NCBI GenBank assembly: GCA_003259005.1
Contig: QLII01000001.1
Span: forward strand, 6,501,001-6,565,000
Direction: 5' to 3'
Source of the DNA: Spirosoma telluris
GTDB taxonomy: Bacteria; Bacteroidota; Bacteroidia; Cytophagales; Spirosomataceae
Length of the DNA: 64,000 nt
This document shows positions 18,723 to 27,389 of this stretch, in pieces (the stretch's first letter is position 1; the number at the start of each line of letters is the position of its first letter). Under the pieces are notes generated by a model, which was given only the letters and a program-made list of their open reading frames with translations, was not told the origin of the DNA and ran no database searches. The translations under genes were made by a program, and so were the position numbers.

Positions 18723-20183
18723 TTATGGAAGTATAGGCGGAAAATTATTGGGGAGCTGAGGTTGCTCTTCAACCGGGTCGTCAAACTCCATAGAGTCTAC
18801 TCGCTTCATCCAGCCCTTTTCGAATTTTTGCAGCTTCGGGTTCTTGGCAATAATGTCTTTGTAATATTGCTTCCGATTAGCCTGATATTTTTCAAACAAT
18901 ACTTCCGGGTCAGCTTTGTTTATTGCTTCAACTGTTTTATCGCCCATCCCGCCATCTACAGTTAGATTCGCGCCCATTTCATTAAGCGTTTTCTGCATTA
19001 CTTTGACAGAATTTTTTCCTGCATTAACATTGAAGTCATACAAGGCATAACCTAAGCTACTACTTTTAATCTGATCACCTTTTACAGTATCCCAATAGTT
19101 CTTTTTATAAATGATGCCCGCCTGTTCATCTGTAAGGGCTTTAAGATTTTCAAGAGTTGGCTCAATACCTAGATCTTTCTTGGCATGTGCCTTAAAAGTA
19201 GCGAATGTAATTCCTTTGTTAGTTGCTCCTCCCGGATCGTCTGGATCATCAACAAAGCCACCTTCATGTTTTAAAATTTCAGGCTGATATTTGTCAAAAT
19301 TACTTTTTGACTTAGCCGGTGGAGTTGCAGGAGGATTATTTATTAAATTTTGCTTACCCGGTGCTCTTATTGGACACGCATTTTTAGTGCTGTTTAGGTT
19401 CTTATTTTGTGGAAATATATCTTGAAGCAATGCATCAATATCTGTAGATTTATTTTGGCTGGGAGCCACCGATCCAGGCTGTTTTTGGCTTAAAATTTGC
19501 TCTAATACATCAGGATTTTGAAAATTTTGACCATTATTAGGTTTAGCTTGATGTTGATTAAGATCTTGTAATGCTTTTTGTTTAGCTTCACTAGTATTTT
19601 TTGCATCCTTTAACTTATTTTTCAAATCCTCGCGTTGTGCTTTTTCATCATCCTTTAACATCCCTTTCCATGTGTTATTATACATGTTTTTTATTGCGGG
19701 ATTTGGATTACCTTCAATGCTTTTCAGTACACCATCATGATCTCTACCTTTTACTTTAGATAGTAATTCTTTGTCTTTGTTTTTTAATGCTTCTTCTGCT
19801 TTAGTTACCTCATCAGTAGCTTTTTTAGCTTCAGTAGCAGCCTCCTCTAGTTTCTGCTCTGCTTCCTTCTCTAATGCTTGTCTAAGATTTTCCTGTAAAT
19901 TTTTGTTACTTTCTTTGGTTGCCTCTATTTGTAATTCTAATTCTTGATTTTGATATGCTAAGTCTAAATTTTCTTGGTCTAGTTGATTATATTGAGGCCC
20001 TGGCTCAAGAGGCCTTTCTCCTGGCTTAAGATTTTTATTCGCTTCAGATAAGTTATATTCAATACTTTTACGCTTTGCTTCATTCTTGGCAATTGCTTCT
20101 TTCTTAATAGCAACCGCCTTTCTATTAGCTTCAATTAAATCATTATTAGCTTTAATCGAGGCATTTAATTGCTCAACCGTCAT
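18723..20183 (-). CDS. GH108-type muramidase with long coiled-coil N-terminus, T6SS effector
   Basis: 486 residues. Residues 1-220 are highly charged coiled coil (many E-A-x-K-K repeats), 220-295 is Pro/Asn-rich linker, and about 296-475 is a glycoside hydrolase 108 lysozyme domain with K-H-E-G-G-F-V-D-D-P (catalytic Glu at about 307) and P-G-G-A-T-N-K-G-I-T, followed by a peptidoglycan-binding half (L-T-V-D-G-G-M-G-D-K-T). It should cleave glycan strands. It lacks a signal peptide. Next to PAAR, an exported candidate immunity protein and a DUF4123 adaptor, it is the clearest antibacterial effector in the locus. The gene is AT-richer than its neighbours, consistent with acquisition. Confidence 0.85.
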   Translation of the reverse strand: MTVEQLNASIKANNDLIEANRKAVAIKKEAIAKNEAKRKSIEYNLSEANKNLKPGERPLEPGPQYNQLDQENLDLAYQNQELELQIEATKESNKNLQENLRQALEKEAEQKLEEAATEAKKATDEVTKAEEALKNKDKELLSKVKGRDHDGVLKSIEGNPNPAIKNMYNNTWKGMLKDDEKAQREDLKNKLKDAKNTSEAKQKALQDLNQHQAKPNNGQNFQNPDVLEQILSQKQPGSVAPSQNKSTDIDALLQDIFPQNKNLNSTKNACPIRAPGKQNLINNPPATPPAKSKSNFDKYQPEILKHEGGFVDDPDDPGGATNKGITFATFKAHAKKDLGIEPTLENLKALTDEQAGIIYKKNYWDTVKGDQIKSSSLGYALYDFNVNAGKNSVKVMQKTLNEMGANLTVDGGMGDKTVEAINKADPEVLFEKYQANRKQYYKDIIAKNPKLQKFEKGWMKRVDSMEFDDPVEEQPQLPNNFPPILP

Positions 20184-20187
20184 AATC

Positions 20188-20529
20188 TTATAAATTATAT
20201 ATTATCTGAGCTGCATTAGTTAAGCGTATCTTCGCTGACATGGTATTATCCTTGAGAAACAATACTACAGCCCTGTTATCAGGATTTTCGTCAAAATTAT
20301 CTCCCAATTCAAAACAGAAAAAGACAAACTTCGCTACATCATGTTCGTAACTAAAACCATATTTTCGGGCTTTTTGCACGCAATATCGTAGCTGCTTCAT
20401 CACGTCTTCATCAGAGCGGCCGGCTACTTTTTCCGGGTACTGCTGTTGAACCAATGGTTTTAGCTTCTTCGTGAATTGCTCGTAGCCATACTCTACAAAC
20501 TGAGCGTTTTGCTTTCGGGTAATTACCAT
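20188..20529 (-). CDS. Small conserved-looking T6SS cargo-associated protein
   Basis: 113 residues, helical, cytoplasmic (pattern M-V-I-T-R-K-Q followed by F-x-x-x-L-K-P-L-V-Q-Q-Q-Y-P, then A-R-K-Y-G-F-S-Y-E-H-D-V-A-K-F). Similar small proteins occur beside PAAR and effector genes in other T6SS islands; I cannot name the family. It lies between PAAR (11 bases) and the muramidase (4 bases), so it is tightly coupled to effector expression and may help folding or loading. Confidence 0.65.
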   Translation of the reverse strand: MVITRKQNAQFVEYGYEQFTKKLKPLVQQQYPEKVAGRSDEDVMKQLRYCVQKARKYGFSYEHDVAKFVFFCFELGDNFDENPDNRAVVLFLKDNTMSAKIRLTNAAQIIYNL

Positions 20530-20540
20530 AGATTCTATTA

Positions 20541-21015
20541 CTACACTTGACAGTCTTTAGGGAAAAATGCGAGTCCTGCCTGCGCGGCCTGTACTGGCCC
20601 TACTGCTTTGGCAAATGCCTTGGCTCGTTCAGTGGGCACACTGTTCATAAACTTAGCTATAGTCAGATCCGTCATGTTAAGAATCATTTCGACCATGCCT
20701 GCCATCCCCATCCCAAAATCCCCAATCAGCACCGTAGGGCATCCTATCGAGATAACTCCGCCGTGAGCGGTGTTATCGCCCATACGAGCGGCTGGCCGTC
20801 CACCGATCAACACCGTGAAGGAGCCACGTATAATTACATCGGGTGGGCCAACGCAGGTACACATACAACCCATGGTGGCAGCTGGCATACCACCAATCAA
20901 TACAGTCGGAACACCGGGGGTAAAACCGGGCCACCCACGTGCGGTACGGGGGTAAGCCAGGCGTCACCATCGGGCACATGTGCATGTCGCCAACGCGGGC
21001 TGCGGGTTGTCCCAT
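20541..21015 (-). CDS. PAAR spike-tip protein, two frame breaks
   Basis: 158 residues after repair. It begins M-G-Q-P-A-A-R-V-G-D-M-H-M-C-P and continues with the PAAR repeats (V-P-T-V-L-I-G-G-M-P-A-A, then S-F-T-V-L-I-G-G-R-P-A-A-R-M-G-D, then G-C-P-T-V-L-I-G). His and Cys residues for the Zn site are present. Both breaks are GGGGG runs (20916-20920 and 20948-20952); one extra base in each restores the frame. A helical tail of about 60 residues follows the PAAR cone. The protein sharpens the VgrG spike and anchors cargo. It opens the minus-strand cargo operon, divergent from tssN. Confidence 0.88.
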
Positions 21016-21043
21016 TTTCGTTTAGATTATTTTTAACAACTAA

Positions 21044-21073
21044 TTGACTTATAGGGTAAGTAGCTTATTTTTG
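21044..21073 (+). promoter_or_regulatory. Promoter of tssN (TTG-N19-TATTTTTG)
   Basis: A -33 TTG at 21044-21046 and a -7 box TATTTTTG at 21066-21073 are separated by 19 bases, matching the primary sigma-factor consensus of Bacteroidota. The box ends 31 bases before the tssN ATG at 21105. Confidence 0.65.
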
Positions 21074-21104
21074 ATGTACGATCACCTCTAACTATTCACA
21101 TTCC

Positions 21105-21998
21105 ATGTTACGACCAAATCTGGAGTCCGAAGCCAGTTCGCTCACTAACCGCGCGGTTAGTGATGTTCGTAGTAGTATATTACGGAACAAGACTATTACA
21201 CACACCCTGCTGTACGTTTTAGTCACTTTTTTCATCTTTGCCGGCGTGGGCTACTTAGGCCACCTGCTGGCGAATAAAGTGCTGTCACCCGAAAGCGACG
21301 TGAGTTTCTGGACCTATAGTATAACCCTTGGCATCGTGTTCCTGCTGGGCATGGTTCACGTAAGCAGTATGCGTGCGTTTATGCCCTGGATTAGACCCGA
21401 CGACTATTTGCAGGGAGGGCTTATGACGCTGTTGATGGGTATCATTGGCGTAGCAGCCATTTACATCCTGTCGTTTTCGCCCGGCCTTTTTCAGATACTG
21501 GCCGATCAGGAGTTCAAAGCCAATGTCCGACCGTTAGTCAGTACCCTGCTCATTTTCCCGTTACCCTTTCTGATTCAGTGGGCTTACGAAAACTACGATG
21601 CCATTCCACCGAAGATCTTTAAGAAGTGGCGATACAATCCGCTCCTCCAGATGCCTCCCTTGACCGAAGCCGAATTTAAGCGTACAACCAGCGTAATCTT
21701 CGTTCTGGACATCAAATACGGCGAACGCAATTCGTATGATATTCGCTCGTTTATTCCGGATGCGATGAACGTTGGTGATGGCTTTCAATTCTCGCTCGAC
21801 GAGCACAACGAAGATGAGCCTAATCGCAAAATCGATATTCGATCATCGCCCAAAAGCTATTTCGAATGGCATTTCTTCGTGCAACGTCCCTGGTACCGGA
21901 AAAACCTCTACATCGATCCAGATCGTACCTGCCGGGAGAACCACCTGCTTAACGGGATTCGTATTCTGGCCCGTCGGTTACCCCTGGCAGCGAAATAA
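21105..21998 (+). CDS. tssN: TssN, T6SSiii inner-membrane component
   Basis: 297 residues. Four or five membrane segments in the first 170 residues (about 35-55, 70-90, 105-125, 145-165) are followed by a cytoplasmic C-terminal domain of about 125 residues. This architecture and its place in the locus match TssN, a marker of subtype iii systems that together with TssO and others replaces the TssJLM membrane complex. It stands alone on the plus strand, with its own promoter and a strong terminator after it. Confidence 0.85.
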   Translation: MLRPNLESEASSLTNRAVSDVRSSILRNKTITHTLLYVLVTFFIFAGVGYLGHLLANKVLSPESDVSFWTYSITLGIVFLLGMVHVSSMRAFMPWIRPDDYLQGGLMTLLMGIIGVAAIYILSFSPGLFQILADQEFKANVRPLVSTLLIFPLPFLIQWAYENYDAIPPKIFKKWRYNPLLQMPPLTEAEFKRTTSVIFVLDIKYGERNSYDIRSFIPDAMNVGDGFQFSLDEHNEDEPNRKIDIRSSPKSYFEWHFFVQRPWYRKNLYIDPDRTCRENHLLNGIRILARRLPLAAK

Positions 21999-22014
21999 AT
22001 TACGAGCAAAAAGA

Positions 22015-22068
22015 GCGAAAATGTATTCATCTTCATTGCTGAAGGCCTGAATACATTTTCGCTTTTTT
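22015..22068. terminator. Bidirectional rho-independent terminator between tssN and tssD
   Basis: Perfect 15-base arms GCGAAAATGTATTCA and TGAATACATTTTCGC enclose a loop that itself can pair (CTTCA/TGAAG); TTTTTT follows on the plus strand. It lies between convergent genes and should terminate tssN; the matching A tract on the other side also suits the minus-strand tssD transcript. Confidence 0.85.
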
Positions 22069-22080
22069 GGTTTTGGTTGA

Positions 22081-22506
22081 TTACGCCTTATCGTCCCACT
22101 TGTTATCGTGTTCGGCGCCACTGAAGTTAATTTTCTCCGCAGAGATCGTCAGCGTCAGGGTCATGGATGGGCGCTCAGGGTACGATGGATCGGGCGTTTT
22201 GTCGAAACGTTCGGAGAAGCTAACACAACGAGCTTTCTGGAACTTAATTTCTTTCAGCGTTGACTTCTTTTCGTCAAGAAACTTAATTTCACCATCGGCC
22301 TCTTTGTATGAATTCGCCATCCAATCAGCAAGGGTAGAATCCGTGTCACTCGACACAATTTCGACGGTGATCGTGCCGCCCTGCGTAATCGAAGAAGGGC
22401 GGCCTTTTTGGTCAATCGACCGGCGAAGTTCGTAAAAGCACTTCTGGACTTCTGTGTCGGCAATACCTGCGACGTTAAAATAAGCGGCAATAGCTGATGC
22501 TGGCAT
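22081..22506 (-). CDS. tssD: TssD (Hcp), T6SS tube protein, copy 1
   Basis: 141 residues of the Bacteroidota Hcp type: starts MPASAIAAYFNVAGI, with the family block Y-E-L-R-R-S-I-D-Q-K-G-R-P-S in reverse-like order (F-Y-E-L-R-R-S-I-D-Q-K-G-R-P-S), a central D-W-M-A-N-S segment and an end S-G-A-E-H-D-N-K-W. Hcp hexamers form the expelled tube and can carry small cargo. Last gene of the minus-strand core run, directly before the terminator. Confidence 0.88.
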   Translation of the reverse strand: MPASAIAAYFNVAGIADTEVQKCFYELRRSIDQKGRPSSITQGGTITVEIVSSDTDSTLADWMANSYKEADGEIKFLDEKKSTLKEIKFQKARCVSFSERFDKTPDPSYPERPSMTLTLTISAEKINFSGAEHDNKWDDKA

Positions 22507-22559
22507 ACGAAATTATTGTTTTAGGGTGGAACTATAGTTGTAAAAAAATCTGCGTTAGA

Positions 22560-24370
22560 TTATGAGTTGATTTTGACCATTGGGGCTTTAATATCGACCA
22601 TGCCATTCCCACTTACCTCAACCGTCGTGCCTTTTACTTCTGTTTTCAATCCTGAGGATAACGATGCCTCTGTTTGAGCGCTGGCCTGTATTTTCATCGC
22701 ACTCATTTTAATTTCATTAGTAGCCGACACCTCCGTTTTGGTGGACTTCATTTTTGTGTCCTGCTGCACGTTGACGGTCATATTCTTCGCATTCATCTCA
22801 ATGCTTTCTTTGGCCGTCATCTTAATGTTTTTGGCCTCCAACTGAATTAGTCCCTCAGTATGGAGCGTAATGGTTCCATCGCCTTTAAACGAAATGTGCA
22901 GGTTGGTGCCTTTCTTATTGGCATTTGTAATAAAAATTTCCTGCTCGCCCTTCTTGTCTTTAAAGACGATCTTATTGCCGCCTTTTGTGCGGATAATCTT
23001 CTGAAGGTTCTCGTCAAACCAGTATTTCGTACTGGGCGTTTTATGGTAGATACTACCAACGACCAGCGGGAAGTCAACGTGGTTAGCCTCGTAACTGATG
23101 ATGACCTGATCGTCCTTTTCCGGAATAAACAACATACCCCGGTCGCTGCCTGTGTAGGGGAAAGCGACCCGTATCCACGATGATTTACCCTGGCCCTGGT
23201 TTGGCCAGTGAAACTGTACGCGTACCCGGCCCAATTGCAGAGGGTCTTCATTCGAAATGACGGTTGCAATTTCGGGTAAGGCCACTGGCATTCGGGCGTG
23301 TGGGTTGCGGGGTGGAAACGTGGCCGCATCGGGAATAGCCTCGAAGAAATTCTCGTAGTTCCCAATGTTGTCGACCGTATGGGTAATGTGCGTTATACGG
23401 TATTTCCCTGCCGATACCTGCTCAAACTTCTTCTGACTATTGAGTTTCTGCCCTGTTACATTTACGATCACCCCTATACTCAGGTTCGGGTTTTCGCCTG
23501 AACCCTGAAACCGGACCAAATCGGCCGCATTCGAGGCATTCAGTGCCTGAATGGCTGAATCAAGTTGCCCCTGTGCCTGTATATCTTTCAGCGGCCACAA
23601 TTGGGCGGCCTGACCAAACAAACTCTGCGACTGGCCGAAGGCAAAGGAACCATAGGGCCCCAAACCAACGGATGGACTACTGCTGCTATAAAACTCATGC
23701 TTAACGTAGTTGTAGTGCAGCATACCAAATCGGTTTGGCTTAAGGCCTATGGCCATATCGAAATGCTGTACACCGTCAACAACGAAGGGCTGCGTTTTGG
23801 AATCAGGCTTACCAATGACCAGCTGAGTACCGTCATAATAGAACCACTCGCCATACTCAGCCGCCAGGCGACTCATAAAATCAAAGTTGCTTTCATCGTA
23901 TTGGGCCTTATAATTCAGTATATCCGAATTTTTGGGGCTAACACTGCGCGGCAGAATATTGGCAGGATAGGCGAATAAGATTCCATTAAAAATATCCCCC
24001 AATGTTTGCGCCATAAATGAACGACGCTGGGTGCCGTCTTCCAGCAAAATCGTAGGACTATGCCCCTTGATAATGTAGGAGTTGACCATTTCACTGTCAT
24101 TATGCAGCACTAATTCGGTAACAATGCCTTTAAATTCAAAGTCATGGGGACATTCTTATAAAAGGGCTGGAAGCTAATCGAAATTTGTTTGCCGCATAAT
24201 CGCTGGTGGGCCGACTGAAAGAAAAACGCTCCTTTCCCCTCCAGGTCCTCGATAGGCACAACGATTTCAAACGTATGGTGGGTAAACATCGACTGGTCGA
24301 TGCGAAGGTGGGTGAAATGTTTAAGGACTTCACCACCAACCGAGACGTTTACTGTAACCTGTTGAGCCAT
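22560..24370 (-). CDS. vgrG: VgrG (TssI), T6SS spike, one frame break
   Basis: 603 residues after repair. The gp27-like N-terminal part (starts MAQQVTVNVSVGG) and the gp5-like OB fold and beta-helix needle (repeats such as I-E-M-N-A-K-N-M-T-V-N-V, A-S-L-S-S-G-L-K-T-E-V-K-G) are present; there is no C-terminal effector extension. The break is at the GGGG run 24146-24149, where one extra base joins the parts. It sits between tssD copies 1 and 2. As the only vgrG in the window it is presumably the spike for both the PAAR unit and the GH19 candidate. Confidence 0.92.
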
Positions 24371-24394
24371 TGCTGTGGATTTTTTTCAGTGGAG

Positions 24395-24817
24395 TTACTG
24401 CGCATCACGTCGCCAATCCAGCCACTGATTGTCGTGGAGCATACCATTCAGTTCCATTTTGGCGGCCGTTAGGCCCAAATCGAACGTGTAAGCCGAGTCG
24501 ATTCCTTCGTGGGGCGTAAAAATTTCCCGATAAGACACGCAGTAGCACTGCTCAAACGTCAGTGTCTTGAGTGTTTTGTTTGACAGATCTTTGAAAACAA
24601 TTTTACCATTATAGGCTAAATCGGGTCGAATAGCCCAGTCTGTTAGGATAGCATAATCGTTTCCAACCAGTGAAATACGAATCAAACCACTTCGTACCCC
24701 AGCAGACGGTCTTCCCTTGGGGTCGGTCGGCTGGGTAAGGTGGTACTCGCAGGTTAGCACCCGAAAGGGGGGTGTTTTTCCGGCAACATAAAAGTCGGCG
24801 GCAAACGAAGCTGCCAT
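24395..24817 (-). CDS. tssD: TssD (Hcp), T6SS tube protein, copy 2
   Basis: 140 residues, MAASFAADFYVAGK start, with T-D-P-K-G-R-P-S-A and a central L-T-D-W-A motif, ending H-D-N-Q-W-L-D-W. The most diverged of the three copies (a Y-H-L-T-Q-P-T-D segment replaces the usual one). Placed just upstream of vgrG, it may be the copy that contacts VgrG or carries special cargo (inference). Confidence 0.85.
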   Translation of the reverse strand: MAASFAADFYVAGKTPPFRVLTCEYHLTQPTDPKGRPSAGVRSGLIRISLVGNDYAILTDWAIRPDLAYNGKIVFKDLSNKTLKTLTFEQCYCVSYREIFTPHEGIDSAYTFDLGLTAAKMELNGMLHDNQWLDWRRDAQ

Positions 24818-24858
24818 AGCGTGAATAGTTTGAAACCTACTTAGATCGGTATCCGCTC

Positions 24859-25263
24859 TTAACTGACGGACTCTGGCCAGCGATTATCGAGGATGATTCC
24901 GCCCACGGTTATTTTCTCCGGTGAAATCGTGATAATCGTGACCATATGTGTAGATGATGTAGTTGCGTCGAATCGCTCCAGCAAATCGACGCAATAGGCA
25001 TTCTTGAATTCCAGTTTCTTCAACGAAATCTGCTGGTGCAGATCGTAGAAGACGATATTTCCATCCAGTTTTTTATCCGGATTGGCCATCCATTCGGCTA
25101 CTTCATTATTGTCGGTCGAGTTGAACTCGACCGTAATTTTTCCACCCCTTGTCAGCGATGCCGGGCGACCCAGCGAATCAACGGCCTGGTTAATGTCAAA
25201 ATAGACATAATTGACAAGCGTGGAAAAACTACCGACGTTAAATCGAGCACTAAATGCAGGCAT
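24859..25263 (-). CDS. tssD: TssD (Hcp), T6SS tube protein, copy 3
   Basis: 134 residues, MPAFSARFNVGSF start, with N-Q-A-V-D-S-L-G-R-P-A-S, A-E-W-M-A-N-P-D-K-K-L-D-G and the end I-L-D-N-R-W. It lies 13 bases after tssC, the position of the major tube protein in T6SSiii loci, so it is the likely main Hcp. Confidence 0.88.
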   Translation of the reverse strand: MPAFSARFNVGSFSTLVNYVYFDINQAVDSLGRPASLTRGGKITVEFNSTDNNEVAEWMANPDKKLDGNIVFYDLHQQISLKKLEFKNAYCVDLLERFDATTSSTHMVTIITISPEKITVGGIILDNRWPESVS

Positions 25264-25276
25264 AGCCGTTTATAGA

Positions 25277-26686
25277 TTAACGTTGGGCTACATCACCCTT
25301 GAAGTCACCACGACGACCTGTGTTTTCGTCACGACCCCGTTCGCCATGTAGACCAATTACAAAGGTTTTGGCAGGGAAGAACGGCGTAATGTTGATATCG
25401 ACAAAAATCCGATCTTTCTGGATAGGGTCCTGACGGAACTGGGGAGCTTCAAAGCGCTCAATGATCTTGCCGGGGCCTTTAATCTGATCCAGGAACTGGA
25501 TAATTTCTTCGGTAATCTCCCGTTCGATTTTACCACTCCAGTTCTCCATCGCCCGCTTGTTCAGGAAGCACATGAGCACTTTCATGATCCAGTCGAAAAC
25601 CCGCACGACCGAGTAGGTTTTCAGGCCAATGTTAGACCCACTGTACAAGGTTTTACCTGAGAAGGCAATGACTTTTCCGAATTCTTTTGTCAGTGGAATC
25701 AAGCCCTGGTTTTCCAGTTCACCAACTTCAGTTTTCAACAGATCGAAACGCGCTCCGTCTACATCTTCGAGTGAACCGTACTGGTAACCAGCCGAAACCT
25801 GCGAGATGAGATTCATGTACATTTTCCCGGCAATGGCCGACGAAGGATTGACGTATAGATCTTCCGTTTCGTCGAGGTCTTCGTATTTCCCGCGCCCAAC
25901 GATCGGGTTGCAGGCCATCAACACATTTGACAGGCGACCTTCATCGGCAGCCAGTTTCTCACGCTGAAACTCTTTGAGAGTTTCTTTAAGCGAATCCAGG
26001 TTCTGGTAATCCGTAACAAGCATCACTTTATGGTCATAGGCAATCTTCGCCCAGCCATCAACGGCCCGCTTACTACCCAGGTAGCCAGGAATGACCATCA
26101 GTGAGTAGCTCTCGCGCAAATCGAACCGGTTATAAACTTTATGGATTTCGTTTTTAATGTGCTCAATTGTCTCCGCGTTGGTCGGATCGGCCGGGTTGAG
26201 TTGGTCTAAGCCCGCATTGGTGAACACAATATTTCGGATTTTGAGCCCGCTTGTTTCGGCGTTCTTGAAGAAAAGATCGACCCCTTTATACGTACTTTCC
26301 AGATCACGGATTTCACTGACAACCGTGGCCAGATTATCTTTATACAGCTTGTCGGTGGCTTTGTATTTATCATCGACTTCTTTGGCCAGATCCATCACCG
26401 AGACACCCTCTTTACTCAGCACTTCTTTCCAGAGTTTGAGCCGGTCCTTCAGCACTTTCCGATCCTCTTTTCGAGATTCATCGGTCATGAAAATGCTCTT
26501 ACGGGCTTTGCGCTCGGGGCTGAAAATCTCGCTTCCGTCAATGCTGGTTTCCAAGAGTTTAAACCCACCCAGCCGCATCTGCTGAAGTTGGGTAATTTGC
26601 TGTTCAATGGGTACAGCAACAGGGGTAGTCGCTTCTTTTTCGCGCACAGGTTTCCCCGCCGACGCGCTTTTTTCAGCCTCAGCCAT
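25277..26686 (-). CDS. tssC: TssC, large sheath subunit
   Basis: 469 residues, frame intact. TssC forms the contractile sheath with TssB. The C-terminal half shows the family pattern (W-I-M-K-V-L-M-C-F-L-N-K-R-A, then F-L-D-Q-I-K-G-P-G, then I-F-V-D-I-N-I-T-P-F-F-P-A-K-T-F). It lies 58 bases after tssB and 13 bases before tssD copy 3, the canonical B-C-D order. Confidence 0.93.
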   Translation of the reverse strand: MAEAEKSASAGKPVREKEATTPVAVPIEQQITQLQQMRLGGFKLLETSIDGSEIFSPERKARKSIFMTDESRKEDRKVLKDRLKLWKEVLSKEGVSVMDLAKEVDDKYKATDKLYKDNLATVVSEIRDLESTYKGVDLFFKNAETSGLKIRNIVFTNAGLDQLNPADPTNAETIEHIKNEIHKVYNRFDLRESYSLMVIPGYLGSKRAVDGWAKIAYDHKVMLVTDYQNLDSLKETLKEFQREKLAADEGRLSNVLMACNPIVGRGKYEDLDETEDLYVNPSSAIAGKMYMNLISQVSAGYQYGSLEDVDGARFDLLKTEVGELENQGLIPLTKEFGKVIAFSGKTLYSGSNIGLKTYSVVRVFDWIMKVLMCFLNKRAMENWSGKIEREITEEIIQFLDQIKGPGKIIERFEAPQFRQDPIQKDRIFVDINITPFFPAKTFVIGLHGERGRDENTGRRGDFKGDVAQR

Positions 26687-26744
26687 TTTATTGAAAGAGT
26701 AAAGGAGTTGTCAGATAGAACTAAGAGTTAGGTTTTTCGATGAT

Positions 26745-27197
26745 TTACGAAGCTGCTTCGAGCTCGTCGATCATTTGCTGAACCATATCAAGCACAATTT
26801 GCTTTGCCTGGGGGTTTTGTAGGGCAGTTTGCAGTAATTTGTTGGAGCGCAGGTGACGATCCAGTTTTTGCAGGTTACGCATTTGCGCCGATAACTCACG
26901 GAGAAGTGGGCTTTGTTCAACTAAACCTTCCTGCGTGAAATCTCCCATTTTACGAAATTCAAAAACTTCTGTAGCAGGAGCGCCTTCCTGATCAAACAAC
27001 ATGACCGAGGCCTCAGGCTTATAGTAGTTCAGAACGTCATTAACCGATTCCAGTCCTTCGACTGCCTCAGGTTCCTGCGCCATTTCGTCGTTAAACTTAC
27101 CGACATAAAGAGTCTTGTTCTGACTGATCGGAGAAAGACTGGGAGGAATGTCTTTGTACGCTGCCCATGCACCGGGCATATTCATCGTTGGCTGCAT
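26745..27197 (-). CDS. tssB: TssB, small sheath subunit
   Basis: 150 residues. Small T6SS sheath protein that pairs with TssC; its helical N-region interacts with ClpV. Family features: F-R-K-M-G-D-F-T near the middle, then a long helix L-R-E-L-S-A-Q-M-R-N-L-Q-K-L-D-R-H-L-R-S-N-K. First of the core run tssB-tssC-tssD. The 192 bases upstream are AT-rich and hold no gene. Confidence 0.92.
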   Translation of the reverse strand: MQPTMNMPGAWAAYKDIPPSLSPISQNKTLYVGKFNDEMAQEPEAVEGLESVNDVLNYYKPEASVMLFDQEGAPATEVFEFRKMGDFTQEGLVEQSPLLRELSAQMRNLQKLDRHLRSNKLLQTALQNPQAKQIVLDMVQQMIDELEAAS

Positions 27198-27389
27198 AAC
27201 CTAAATTGTTGTGGATAATCGATTAAGTATCAATAATAAAAGGACTTTCTGGGTTTTGCAAACATTACCTGAAAAAAGTAATGATGATATGTGTAAGCGG
27301 TAAATATGGTGTTTTACACAAGAGGCAAATCACATGAATTAGTTGGAATAATTAGACCATTTTAGCGATTTGCCCTATTCAACTTACTA

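Noticed and set aside
24140..24155. Programmed -1 frameshift in vgrG at the GGGG run
   Set aside because: A slippery site would be attractive, but the same kind of single-base G/C-run break occurs in about thirty unrelated places, so an assembly error is more likely.
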